Source: Sarcina ventriculi (GTDB taxonomy: Bacteria > Bacillota > Clostridia > Clostridiales > Clostridiaceae). Taken from it: a stretch of DNA of 64,000 bases. Position numbers and translations under genes: made by a program. The stretch spans positions 186,001 to 250,000 of the forward strand of contig NZ_UAUL01000001.1 of assembly GCF_900456775.1 (NCBI RefSeq). The letters are read 5' to 3'. This document shows positions 7,613-15,375 of this stretch, in pieces (positions within the stretch are counted from its first letter, which is position 1; each line of letters opens with the position of its first letter). The notes beneath the pieces are model-generated. The model was not told the origin of the DNA. It saw nothing but the letters and a program-made list of their open reading frames with translations, and made no database searches.

Positions 7613-8332
7613 ATGAAGAAAAAAATTATTGGAATATCATCTCATGTTGTAATAAATGACCTAGGTGCCCTTAAAGGCTTTAAACAATTAAGACTGTTTC
7701 ATGAATATATTCAATCAGTGATTGATGCTGGCGCTTCTCCTATAGTCCTTCCAAACACAGATAATTTATCAATTATTGATTCTCAAATAGATATTATAGA
7801 TGGATTAATTCTAACTGGGGGGTATGATATAAATCCTTTAAATTTTAATGAAGAGCCTAAAGAAAAGCTTGGATATGTATGCAACGAAAGAGATTTATAT
7901 GAGTTTTACCTTCTTAAAAAAGCCATGAAAAAGCAAATCCCTATTTTAGGAATATGTAGAGGTATACAAGTTATTAATGTCTTTAATGGTGGAACCCTTT
8001 ATCAAGACTTATCCTATATAAACAATTCATATGTAAAACATGAGCAAGACTGTGAACCAACCTTTCCATCTCATTCTATATCTATTTTTAAAAACAGCAT
8101 TCTTTATGAAATTTTAGGAGACAAGGCTTTAGTAAATTCTTATCACCATTTAGCAATTAAAGATTTAGCCCCAAACTTTAAAGTATCAGCACTATCTAAA
8201 GACGGAATTATAGAGGCTATTGAAAGTACAACAGATGAACTTATAATAGGAGTTCAATGGCATCCTGAGCTTTTGACTAAAAACTATGAAAAAATGCTAA
8301 ACTTATTTAAATATTTTGTTGAAAAGTGTTAA
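7613..8332 (+). CDS. Gamma-glutamyl-gamma-aminobutyrate hydrolase family (class I glutamine amidotransferase-like) protein
   Basis: A 239-residue PuuD-like peptidase C26. The nucleophile elbow ILGICRGIQVINVFNGGTL places the catalytic Cys near residue 115, and IGVQWHPELL supplies the His and Glu of the triad near 219-221. LTGGYDINP is the oxyanion-side motif. It hydrolyses gamma-glutamyl amides such as gamma-glutamyl-GABA in the cytoplasm. An in-frame TAG at 7607 fixes ATG 7613 as the first possible start. No good ribosome site lies next to it; AGAAAGGA (7561-7568) is separated from it by a 9-bp hairpin. Monocistronic with a strong terminator. Confidence 0.88.
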   Translation: MKKKIIGISSHVVINDLGALKGFKQLRLFHEYIQSVIDAGASPIVLPNTDNLSIIDSQIDIIDGLILTGGYDINPLNFNEEPKEKLGYVCNERDLYEFYLLKKAMKKQIPILGICRGIQVINVFNGGTLYQDLSYINNSYVKHEQDCEPTFPSHSISIFKNSILYEILGDKALVNSYHHLAIKDLAPNFKVSALSKDGIIEAIESTTDELIIGVQWHPELLTKNYEKMLNLFKYFVEKC

Positions 8333-8376
8333 AAAAATAGTATATTAATAAATCTCTTTATTAATATACTATTTTT
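8333..8376. terminator. Bidirectional terminator
   Basis: A perfect 20-bp stem with a TCTC loop directly after the amidotransferase-like gene, flanked by A and T runs. It separates two convergent genes. Confidence 0.9.
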
Positions 8377-8401
8377 ATTTAAATAAAATCTAACTTTAAA
8401 A

Positions 8402-9622
8402 CTATGATGGAGAATATGTTAACATTCCATCCTTGCTCTTATATCCACTATTTTTAAAATCATTTGCTATACTTTGCTTAGTTTTTAAGAATCCATTGTA
8501 ACCAAATATATATCCTTCTGAAGATAACTTATTACTATTCATTGCATTATATATATCTTCAGCAGTATAAACTGTTCCTGATGCACTCACAAAAGTTACT
8601 TCATACTTATCTGTTCCTATATCATTTATATTTTGATATTTAACAATATACGTAGGTTCCCCATCAACTGTTATTGTAGTTTTTTGAACACTATTTTCAT
8701 TTCCTGCATTGTATCCAACAATGTAATCAGTTGCTCCGCTATAATCAGTTTGTAAGTTACTCTTTATTTGATCTTGAAGATCTGTATTTCCTTTTGCGTT
8801 GTTAATAGCTGCTAATTGTGCATCTGTAAGTATTACGATTTTTGTATTTTTTGCACTATTTGTAAAATAGTGATTTAAAGTATTAGTTAAGTCTTCTGGT
8901 GTCATTGTAGATATAGTATATCCTGAACTTGTTGAACTTATTGAACCTATTACATCTTGTAATTGTTGCTCAATCTTAGCTTTTTCATTTGTAAGATTTT
9001 CATTTTCTATTTGAGTCATAAGTGTTGTAAGATTACTTGTACACTTTGCTAATTCTTGCTGTATATTTGTAGGCAAATCTTTGCCCTCTAGTTCCTTTAT
9101 TAAACTTGTTGCTTTATCTGTATCTTTATTTGCTATAGCATTATTAATTTCTTCAATATCTTGTGCATAATTTTGAGCATCTTGTATATTTTTAGTTAAA
9201 GTTTGAACCTCTCCTTTAACAAACGGCCCTCCTAAATTCTCAAGAGCTTGTAAATCTGTATTAGCCTTTGTTAAGTTACCACTATTAATATCGCTATTTA
9301 CTTTTGATATTTGAGTGTCTATTTTTTTTGTATAATTTATAACACCATAACTTCCCCCTGCTATAATAGCTATAATTATTATAATTATTATTGCCCTTTT
9401 CTTCTTTTTAGATTTTTTTCCTTTATTAAGAGGTAAATCTTCTTTATTATTTTCCTCATTACTTTTACTTAATAGGATTTGTCTTAAAACCTCTTCACTA
9501 TCTAATTCTCCTGTAATTTCATTTGGAGATGTTTTTTGATCTTTAGTTTCAAATTTAGCACCACATTTTGGACAAAAATTTGAACCATTTTCTACTTCAT
9601 TTCCACAATTATCACAAAACAT
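8402..9622 (-). CDS. Zinc-ribbon membrane-anchored protein of unknown function
   Basis: A 406-residue protein. I place the start at the ATG at 9622 (MFCDNCGNEV), 8 bases after an AGGAG, and not at the frame's first possible start 14 codons upstream. Residues 3-20 form a zinc ribbon (C-x2-C...C-x2-C), followed by an acidic linker, a lysine-rich stop (KGKKSKKKKR, about 67-76) and a single membrane segment (about 77-95). The remaining 300 residues are outside by the positive-inside rule. They begin with alpha-helical repeats (about 100-220) and end in a globular region with two related segments, DYIVGYNAG and GYIFGYNGF. Proteins with this ribbon-TM-exterior layout are common in clostridia and unassigned. 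Confidence 0.75.
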   Translation of the reverse strand: MFCDNCGNEVENGSNFCPKCGAKFETKDQKTSPNEITGELDSEEVLRQILLSKSNEENNKEDLPLNKGKKSKKKKRAIIIIIIIAIIAGGSYGVINYTKKIDTQISKVNSDINSGNLTKANTDLQALENLGGPFVKGEVQTLTKNIQDAQNYAQDIEEINNAIANKDTDKATSLIKELEGKDLPTNIQQELAKCTSNLTTLMTQIENENLTNEKAKIEQQLQDVIGSISSTSSGYTISTMTPEDLTNTLNHYFTNSAKNTKIVILTDAQLAAINNAKGNTDLQDQIKSNLQTDYSGATDYIVGYNAGNENSVQKTTITVDGEPTYIVKYQNINDIGTDKYEVTFVSASGTVYTAEDIYNAMNSNKLSSEGYIFGYNGFLKTKQSIANDFKNSGYKSKDGMLTYSPS

Positions 9623-9845
9623 ATTTTTCACTCCTATATTTAATCCTAAGTATATAAAACTCAAGTATGTCTGAGATTTAAATAAAATAGTATAAAATAA
9701 TTAAAAATCATAAAATATTACACATTATATTTAATTATAATACATTATTTTTTTTGGTTTTGTAAAGTAATTAAGGTATTATCTATTAAATATATACTAA
9801 TAATTTAAATATCTTAAAATTGCGTGAATAATTCTTATTTACGTA

Positions 9846-9874
9846 TTGACATACTTGTATAAAGTTATTATATT
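9846..9874 (+). promoter_or_regulatory. Vegetative (sigma-A) promoter
   Basis: TTGACA (9846-9851), a 17-base spacer and TATATT (9869-9874), 52 bases upstream of the low-complexity protein gene. Confidence 0.75.
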
Positions 9875-9926
9875 CTTACTTAGTGGACATACATTTGACT
9901 AAAGTTGCTTGAATAGGAGATAGATT

Positions 9927-10502
9927 ATGAAAAAAATATTAATAGAAGTTATGATAGGAGTATTAGTAGCAGTCATTGTTGCTATATTACATTTTGGATT
10001 TGATGTATTTTCAACTAAAGCGACAAGTGCTAATAATACAACAACTGTAAGTAGTTCGATAGATTCTTCAACTGTTAATAATTCAACAGCTACTAACTCA
10101 GGAGCTACTGGCTCAGAAACTGCAAATACTACCAATACAAACAAAAGTGCAAACATTTCTAGCCCAACTGGAAATACAGAAAATACAACAAGTAATGCTG
10201 ATAATACGTCTAAAAATGTTAGCAATTCTGCAAATACATCTAATAACGATTCATCTGCACAAAACACTAATAGTACTAAAAGCGCTAACACAAATAACAA
10301 TACTGCAACAACTAAATCCACTACAAGTAATGATAGCGCAAGTTCAGATACTTCAAAATCTGATGCCTCAACTACAGTAGCTACAAATAAGCAAGCTAGT
10401 TCTAATACTGCATCAACTAGCAATACTAGTGATAAATCAGCTAATACAACAACTACTGCTACAAATGCTACTAAAACAGATTCAACACCTACTACTAAAT
10501 AA
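9927..10502 (+). CDS. Ser/Thr/Asn-rich membrane-anchored or secreted protein
   Basis: A 191-residue protein with one hydrophobic helix (about 5-25: IEVMIGVLVAVIVAILHFGF) after MKK, then about 160 residues made almost only of Ser, Thr, Asn, Ala and a few Lys/Asp. No globular domain can be seen. Such stalk-like tails usually sit in the cell wall and are often glycosylated in clostridia. AGGAGA precedes ATG and a good promoter lies at 9846. An overlapping antisense frame is a by-product of the repetitive codons. Because no cleavage motif is obvious, it may stay anchored by its N-terminus. Confidence 0.75.
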   Translation: MKKILIEVMIGVLVAVIVAILHFGFDVFSTKATSANNTTTVSSSIDSSTVNNSTATNSGATGSETANTTNTNKSANISSPTGNTENTTSNADNTSKNVSNSANTSNNDSSAQNTNSTKSANTNNNTATTKSTTSNDSASSDTSKSDASTTVATNKQASSNTASTSNTSDKSANTTTTATNATKTDSTPTTK

Positions 10503-10523
10503 AAAAGTTATATTTTACATAAC

Positions 10524-10558
10524 CCTCTAATATAATAAATTAAAATATTTTTTAGAGG
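10524..10558 (+). promoter_or_regulatory. Hairpin that covers the ribosome site of the small peptide gene
   Basis: CCTCTAA (10524-10530) pairs exactly with TTAGAGG (10552-10558). The second arm contains the only Shine-Dalgarno-like sequence (AGAGG) for the ATG at 10565. The fold may also act as a weak terminator of the upstream gene. Confidence 0.4.
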
Positions 10559-10564
10559 CTACTT

Positions 10565-10699
10565 ATGAAAAAAACATTTTACCTCTTGCTAGGAATAGTC
10601 TTATTAATAATTATTATTATATTTTTATTACCTAAAAATAATCTTAATCAATTGATAGATCTAAAAAACAATATAATTTTTAGTCGATGGTGGAGATAA
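10565..10699 (+). CDS. 44-residue membrane peptide
   Basis: The frame ATG 10565 to TAA 10697-10699 encodes MKKTFYLLLGIVLL..., with one strongly hydrophobic helix (about 5-22) and a basic, Trp-containing tail ending FSRWWR. AGAGG lies 6 bases before ATG. It follows the Ser/Thr/Asn-rich gene by 62 bases and precedes a terminator at 10714. Too short for family assignment. It could be a membrane-active or regulatory micropeptide, or a chance frame. The clean ribosome site, membrane helix and well-placed terminator favour a gene. Confidence 0.5.
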   Translation: MKKTFYLLLGIVLLIIIIIFLLPKNNLNQLIDLKNNIIFSRWWR

Positions 10700-10713
10700 T
10701 GTAAAAGTAATGT

Positions 10714-10746
10714 AAAAGACAATTCTAGAATATAGAATTGTCTTTT
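10714..10746 (+). terminator. Terminator
   Basis: A perfect 14-bp stem (AAAAGACAATTCTA, loop GAATA) ending in TTTT and followed by TTATAT, 15 bases after the peptide gene. Confidence 0.85.
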
Positions 10747-10797
10747 TTATATGTTATAATAAAAAAAAACTTAAAATTTATAAGGAGAACATATTAT

Positions 10798-11469
10798 ATG
10801 TCTAAAAAGAAATTTAAACGGAAAATATTGATTATCCCTATAATAATAATTGTCATCATACTAGGAGGATTATTTTTTACTTACGAAAGCTATTTTGCTC
10901 CTAAAGTTCCTGTAACTAGTGTTAATACATCAGTAAATTTAAATAGTTCAGTTTTAAACTTTGTTCCTAGCAAATCTAGTTTTTCATTATCTCAAGTAAT
11001 TTTAAACTCAGATGGGGAAATTTCAGATACTAATTTAACAGATATGATAATCTTAATTTTACAAAATGTTTCAAACTCGACTTTAAAAGAAATAACTGGT
11101 GTACAAGTTAAAATTGTTGATAATGAAATTAATGTTTACGCTACATTTGATTATCTAGACATTCCATTTGAAGTTCATTTTGTGTTTACTCCACAAATAG
11201 AAAATGGTCAAGCTGTTGTTCATTATGTTAAAGGAAACATAGGCTTTATACAAATACCTAAAGATTTAGTATTTAAATACTTAAGTGATAAATCATTTAT
11301 GTCAGTTGATAGTTCTAAAGCTAATATCATTTTAAAGTTTGGTAACTTAACTAACATAAAAGTAAACACTTTTGAAATTGATGGTTCTTCATTAAAAATT
11401 AATTTTTCAACAATGCTAAACTTAAATCAGTTAGCAGCAACTAAAATAGTAAGCGTGCCTTCTATTTAA
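10798..11469 (+). CDS. Membrane-anchored extracellular protein of unknown function
   Basis: A 223-residue protein starting at the ATG at 10798, 8 bases after AAGGAGA; an upstream in-frame start at 10738 lies in the terminator and is rejected. MSKKKFKRK is followed by a membrane helix (about 10-30, ILIIPIIIIVIILGGLFFTYE). The outer part has beta-rich segments and ends with ...IQIPKDLVFKYLSDKS... and an alternating pattern. The layout resembles YpmS/DUF2140-type proteins, but I cannot confirm this. It sits between other small envelope proteins. Confidence 0.65.
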   Translation: MSKKKFKRKILIIPIIIIVIILGGLFFTYESYFAPKVPVTSVNTSVNLNSSVLNFVPSKSSFSLSQVILNSDGEISDTNLTDMIILILQNVSNSTLKEITGVQVKIVDNEINVYATFDYLDIPFEVHFVFTPQIENGQAVVHYVKGNIGFIQIPKDLVFKYLSDKSFMSVDSSKANIILKFGNLTNIKVNTFEIDGSSLKINFSTMLNLNQLAATKIVSVPSI

Positions 11470-11520
11470 ACTGTATTCTTAAATTTAAAATTAAATCTCT
11501 TTAAATTTGTAACATAGTAA

Positions 11521-11563
11521 AAAACTCTCTAATATACTTATAGTATATTTTATAAGGAGAGTT
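11521..11563 (+). promoter_or_regulatory. Terminator-like hairpin containing the ribosome site of the TM2 gene
   Basis: AAAACTCTC (11521-11529) pairs with GAGAGTTTT (11555-11563), with a second inner stem TATAC/GTATA. The right arm holds AAGGAGAG, the ribosome site for ATG 11568, and ends in a T run. The element can both stop transcription from upstream and mask the ribosome site. Confidence 0.5.
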
Positions 11564-11567
11564 TTTT

Positions 11568-11963
11568 ATGTTTTGCAGAAATTGTGGTAAAGAAATGCAA
11601 GATAAATCTTCTGTATGTATATATTGTGGTGTCAAAAAAAATCATGGAAATAAATATTGTCCAAACTGCGGGTGTGAAACTGAAGAATTAGCTGATTTTT
11701 GTACAAATTGTGGTATTAAGCTCCCAAAATTATACCCCTCTGTTCAAGGGAAATCTAAAGTATTAGCAGGGCTTCTTGGTATATTTTTAGGTGGATTTGG
11801 TATTCATAGATTTTACTTAGGATATTTTGGAATTGGTCTTTTGCAACTTTTACTTAGCATTTGTTCTCTAGGTCTTACATCTATCTGGGGGTTTATAGAA
11901 GGCATACTTATTCTTTGTGATTCCATTATTACAACAGATCATGATGGAAATCCATTAGTTTAA
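11568..11963 (+). CDS. Double zinc-ribbon TM2-domain membrane protein
   Basis: A 131-residue protein. Residues 1-20 and 31-48 each form a zinc ribbon (C3, C6, C17, C20; C31, C34, C45, C48). Residues 65-118 form a TM2 domain with two membrane helices and the typical GGFGIHRFYLGYFGIGLLQ turn, ending in a short DHDGNPLV tail. TM2 proteins are widespread with poorly known function. The start ATG directly follows the T run of the hairpin at 11521-11563. Confidence 0.85.
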   Translation: MFCRNCGKEMQDKSSVCIYCGVKKNHGNKYCPNCGCETEELADFCTNCGIKLPKLYPSVQGKSKVLAGLLGIFLGGFGIHRFYLGYFGIGLLQLLLSICSLGLTSIWGFIEGILILCDSIITTDHDGNPLV

Positions 11964-12031
11964 TATATATGATATTTCTGTACAAACAAAACTAAAAATT
12001 AATAATAATTAAATATTTTAAATAAATTAAA

Positions 12032-12076
12032 AGATAGTATTCAAATAACATATATAACTATTATTTAATACTATCT
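12032..12076. terminator. Bidirectional terminator
   Basis: AGATAGTATT and AATACTATCT are exact inverted copies, with T-rich sequence beyond both arms. Located between the TM2 gene and the convergent asparagine synthetase gene. Confidence 0.7.
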
Positions 12077-12083
12077 ATTATTT

Positions 12084-13925
12084 TTATATATCTAATTTAA
12101 CATTATATTCATTAAGCCATGTATCTAATTGTATCAAATATGCCATAACCTGTGGTCCTGTCATAAGTTGTCCAAACCAAGGTTTTGTGAAACTACTTCC
12201 ATTTGTGTTTATTATTTTTTCTATAGCATCTTTATCTATAAGCTCTAATATTCTAGCATTTTTATTTTTTATTATATTATTTAACATATTTTTTACTGTT
12301 TCTGTATAAAGAGGATGATGAGTCTTTGGATATGGACTCTTCTTTCTATCTACTATTTCATCTGGCAAAAGAGTTCTAGTAGCTTCTCTTAAAAGCCCCT
12401 TTTCTCGTCCATTTAAAAGCTTCATAGCAGCTGGTATATTATAAGAATATTGAACAAGTCTTTTATCTGCAAAAGGAACTCTAACTTCTAAACTATTTGA
12501 CATAGTCATTCTATCTTTCCTATTCAAAAGTGTTATCATAAACCATTTTATATTTAAATAAAATAGTTCTCTCATTTTTTCATCCTTTTTAGATTCCCCT
12601 TTTAACTTAGGAACCTTAGCTAAACTATCACTACAAACTTGTTTTACATAATCCTCTATTGGCAAATCCTTTATTGATTTTGCCAAAATATTTTTTCTAT
12701 GAGCAACTGAATCAGCCCAAGGAAAAATATCTATATTTTCGTAATCTCTTGTATACCAGGGATAACCACAAAATACCTCATCTGCACATTCTCCTGAAAG
12801 ACCAACCGTTGCTGTCTTTTTAATTTCCTTTGCAAAAAGATAAAGAGACGAATCCACATCTGCCATTAAGGGCAAATCACTAGCTATCGTAGCTTCTTTT
12901 AAAGCCTTTGCAAGCTCTACATTGTCCAAGATTATTCCATGATGATTACTTTTTATATAATCCTTCATCTTTATAACCCAATATGGATCTGAATTTGGTT
13001 GAAACAAATTCGCTTTAAAATATTTCTCATTATCCACATAATCTATTGAAAATGTATCTAGCGGAGCTTTTCCTTGCCTTTTAAAAGCATTGGCAGCAAC
13101 ATAAGATATGAAACTTGAATCTAATCCACCTGATAAAAATGTACATACAGGAACATCACTTACTAATTGCCTTTCTATAGCATCTACTAATAAATCTCTA
13201 AGCTTTTTTATTGTAGTTTTTTCATCATCTTTATGCTCTTTAGCTTCTAAAACCCAATATTCTTTAAGGTGTGCTCCTTTGTTATTATAAGTCATATAAA
13301 AAGCTGGTGGAACTTCTTTTATATCTTTAAATATACCACTTCCTAAGTTTCTTTGTGGACTAAGAGCCATAAGCTCTAAAATTCCCTGTTTATCAACAAC
13401 TGAATCTATCATAGGATGCGCTAAAAGTGCCTTTATCTCTGATGCAAATAAAATTGAATCATTTTTTATAGAATAAAATAAAGGTTTTACCCCAAGAGGG
13501 TCCCGTGCTAAGAACAATTCCTTATTTTGTTCATCCCAAATACCAAAAGCAAAAATTCCATTTATATAATCAACACATTTCTCTCTATATTCTATAAAAG
13601 CAGTTAGCAAAACTTCTGTATCTGAATAACTTGAAAATGTATATCCTTTTGACACCAAATCACTTCTTACCTCTTCAGTATTATAAAGTTCTCCGTTGTA
13701 AACAATTGTATATTCTTTATTATTTACATTTTTAACCATAGGCTGAAGTCCCCCTTTGGGATCAACTATAGCAAGTCTTCTATGTCCTAAAACTGCATTA
13801 TTAGTCGCTTTTATTCCATAAGAATCAGGTCCTCTTGGAGTTAGTGTATCTCTCATTTTCTCAACCATATATTGTTTAGTCTTTATATTATTATTTAAAT
13901 CTACCCATCCTACTATTCCACACAT
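12084..13925 (-). CDS. asnB: Asparagine synthetase (glutamine-hydrolysing)
   Basis: A 613-residue protein when started at ATG 13925, which yields MCGIVGWVDL with the nucleophile Cys directly after Met and an AGAGGTGAT ribosome site. An upstream in-frame start would bury this Cys. The N-terminal class II glutaminase domain spans about 2-190 (TPRGPDS, VLGHRRLAI, YNGELYN, SDTEVLL). The ATP-pyrophosphatase synthetase domain follows with FLSGGLDSSFIS near 265 and GLSGECADEVFCGYPWY. It makes asparagine from aspartate, glutamine and ATP. Length and domain order fit the long AsnB/AsnO group of Firmicutes. Monocistronic. No T-box sequence is seen upstream. Confidence 0.95.
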   Translation of the reverse strand: MCGIVGWVDLNNNIKTKQYMVEKMRDTLTPRGPDSYGIKATNNAVLGHRRLAIVDPKGGLQPMVKNVNNKEYTIVYNGELYNTEEVRSDLVSKGYTFSSYSDTEVLLTAFIEYREKCVDYINGIFAFGIWDEQNKELFLARDPLGVKPLFYSIKNDSILFASEIKALLAHPMIDSVVDKQGILELMALSPQRNLGSGIFKDIKEVPPAFYMTYNNKGAHLKEYWVLEAKEHKDDEKTTIKKLRDLLVDAIERQLVSDVPVCTFLSGGLDSSFISYVAANAFKRQGKAPLDTFSIDYVDNEKYFKANLFQPNSDPYWVIKMKDYIKSNHHGIILDNVELAKALKEATIASDLPLMADVDSSLYLFAKEIKKTATVGLSGECADEVFCGYPWYTRDYENIDIFPWADSVAHRKNILAKSIKDLPIEDYVKQVCSDSLAKVPKLKGESKKDEKMRELFYLNIKWFMITLLNRKDRMTMSNSLEVRVPFADKRLVQYSYNIPAAMKLLNGREKGLLREATRTLLPDEIVDRKKSPYPKTHHPLYTETVKNMLNNIIKNKNARILELIDKDAIEKIINTNGSSFTKPWFGQLMTGPQVMAYLIQLDTWLNEYNVKLDI

Positions 13926-14103
13926 ATAATCACCTCTTAATTTATATATGAATTTTTTAAGCAATTTGTTAATACGAATTTTAGATTAACCACTATCTAT
14001 AACTTTGCAATTTTTAAACATAATTGCCTAAGATATACTGCTCTTTATATTTAATAAATGGGTTGCAAGATAAACAAATGGTCTTAAATTCAATATAAAA
14101 TAA

Positions 14104-14132
14104 AAATAATTAGGATATAATCCTAATTATTT
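14104..14132 (-). terminator. Terminator after ferredoxin gene
   Basis: A 12-bp perfect stem AAATAATTAGGA with loop TATAA, followed on the minus strand by a T-rich tail. Confidence 0.8.
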
Positions 14133-14162
14133 TTATTTACAAGACAGATTTCTATTTTAAGT

Positions 14163-14351
14163 TTAATCTACTGTTATAGCTGCAACAGGACAACTTTCTT
14201 GAGCTTCTGTTGCTGCATTTTCCATATCACTTGGTACTTTTTCTACCTTTGCATAAGCTTTCCCATCATCATTTAGTTCAAATACTTCAGAACAAATTTG
14301 TGGGCATAATCCACAACCTATACAAGTATCTTGATCAACATGTGCTTTCAT
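14163..14351 (-). CDS. Single-cluster [4Fe-4S] ferredoxin
   Basis: A 62-residue acidic ferredoxin. C10, C13, C16 (DTCIGCGLC) and C54 (ESCPV) are the expected ligands of one [4Fe-4S] cluster; C20 is an additional cysteine, as in Bacillus-type Fer, where a disulfide forms. Unlike classic clostridial 2[4Fe-4S] ferredoxins it has only one cluster motif. It carries electrons in the cytoplasm. The ribosome site is unusual: AAAGGAGAG lies about 40 bases upstream, separated from ATG by a hairpin (14363-14391). Confidence 0.93.
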   Translation of the reverse strand: MKAHVDQDTCIGCGLCPQICSEVFELNDDGKAYAKVEKVPSDMENAATEAQESCPVAAITVD

Positions 14352-14362
14352 AATAATTTTTT

Positions 14363-14399
14363 GCTACTTTATAAAGTCTTTATAAGGTAGCTCTCCTTT
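14363..14399 (-). promoter_or_regulatory. Ribosome site and hairpin bridging it to the ferredoxin start
   Basis: On the minus strand AAAGGAGA (14399-14392) is followed at once by a 13-bp hairpin (GCTACCTTATAAA with TTTATAAAGTAGC, one G-T pair, 3-base loop), then 11 bases, then ATG 14351. If folded, the hairpin brings the ribosome site to about 12 bases from the start. Confidence 0.55.
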
Positions 14400-14522
14400 C
14401 TCAAGTAAATTAACACACATAAAATAATTTAATTTCATGTCTTTAAATATTATGAACATGTTGTTCTTTATTTATTCACTAAAACGCTTAAAAATATAGC
14501 GTAAATATACACAAATTTAATA

Positions 14523-15206
14523 TTATTTAAAAAATAATCCTCCTTCTTCATACTGTATTTTTTTCTTACAAGAATCAGCTGATTTTTTTATATGCTCTAA
14601 TACAATATTGTCTACACTATTTATATCTTTATTTTTTATTGTTGTTAGATATTTCGTATGCTCGCTAATTATTTTATTTTTATCTTGCTTTATTTCATTT
14701 AACAATCTCATTCTATTATAATGAGTGCTTATTTTCCCTATTGCTTCCCAAATATTTTTTTTATTTACTCCCTCAAATAATAATCTATGAAATTCATTGT
14801 CTAAATGATGAAATTCTAATTCATTATTTTCTTTATCTGCTATAAGTTGTTGTGCAAAAAGACATTTTTCCATATCAATTAAATTATTTTCATTAAAATT
14901 AATACAAGCTTCTTTAAGAACTTCTTTTTCTAAAAAATATCTCATAAAAATAGCTTCATCTATTAAATTCCAATCTATTTTAGCCACATAAGTTCCTGAT
15001 TGAGGTTTTACTTCAATCAGATATTCTGACTTTAATTTCATTATAACCTCTCTTATAGGAGTTCTAGATAAATTAAGAACTTTAGACAATTCTGTTTCAC
15101 TTAATAAATCTCCTGGCTTTAATTCTAAAGACATTATATTATCTTTTAATACTCTATAAGCATACTCTTTGCTAGTTTCCTTATTTAATTTTTCATAAAG
15201 TATCAA
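14523..15206 (-). CDS. GntR-family (FadR/FCD-type) transcriptional regulator
   Basis: A 227-residue regulator. The winged helix covers about 10-75 (DNIMSLELKPGDLLSETELSKVLNLSRTPIREVIMKL) and the all-helical FCD ligand domain covers about 85-220, including an Asp/His set (LDNEFHRLLFEG; STHYNRMR; EHTKYL; LEHIKKS) that usually binds a metal and a small acid. It starts at TTG 15206, 8 bases after a perfect AGGAGG; no ATG fits. It is downstream of and co-directional with a nucleoside transporter gene but separated by a strong terminator. It may control that gene; the effector is unknown. Confidence 0.9.
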   Translation of the reverse strand: MILYEKLNKETSKEYAYRVLKDNIMSLELKPGDLLSETELSKVLNLSRTPIREVIMKLKSEYLIEVKPQSGTYVAKIDWNLIDEAIFMRYFLEKEVLKEACINFNENNLIDMEKCLFAQQLIADKENNELEFHHLDNEFHRLLFEGVNKKNIWEAIGKISTHYNRMRLLNEIKQDKNKIISEHTKYLTTIKNKDINSVDNIVLEHIKKSADSCKKKIQYEEGGLFFK

Positions 15207-15311
15207 TTCTATTTCCTCCTAGTAATTTACAAATTAAAATACTAATATACTAATACATTTTATTATACTATACAATCTAGCAATTATATAGAATATAATT
15301 TATTAGGAAAA

Positions 15312-15345
15312 GGGACTTATTAAATAAATTTATTTAATAAGTCCC
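15312..15345 (-). terminator. Terminator after nucleoside transporter gene
   Basis: A perfect 34-base palindrome (17-bp arms starting GGGACTTATT) followed on the minus strand by TTTTCC. Confidence 0.85.
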
Positions 15346-15375
15346 ATACCTAATATTTATAACACAATTTTAATT

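Noticed and set aside
9899-10423. 174-codon hydrophobic frame opposite the Ser/Thr/Asn-rich gene
   Set aside because: Its Leu/Val-rich sequence is the complement of repetitive ACT/GCA/AAT codons; it lacks a ribosome site and the plus-strand gene has a clear promoter and start.
13926-14160. T-box leader for the asparagine synthetase gene
   Set aside because: No T-box core (AGGGTGGNACCGCG) is present on the minus strand, and the region has no terminator-antiterminator pair.
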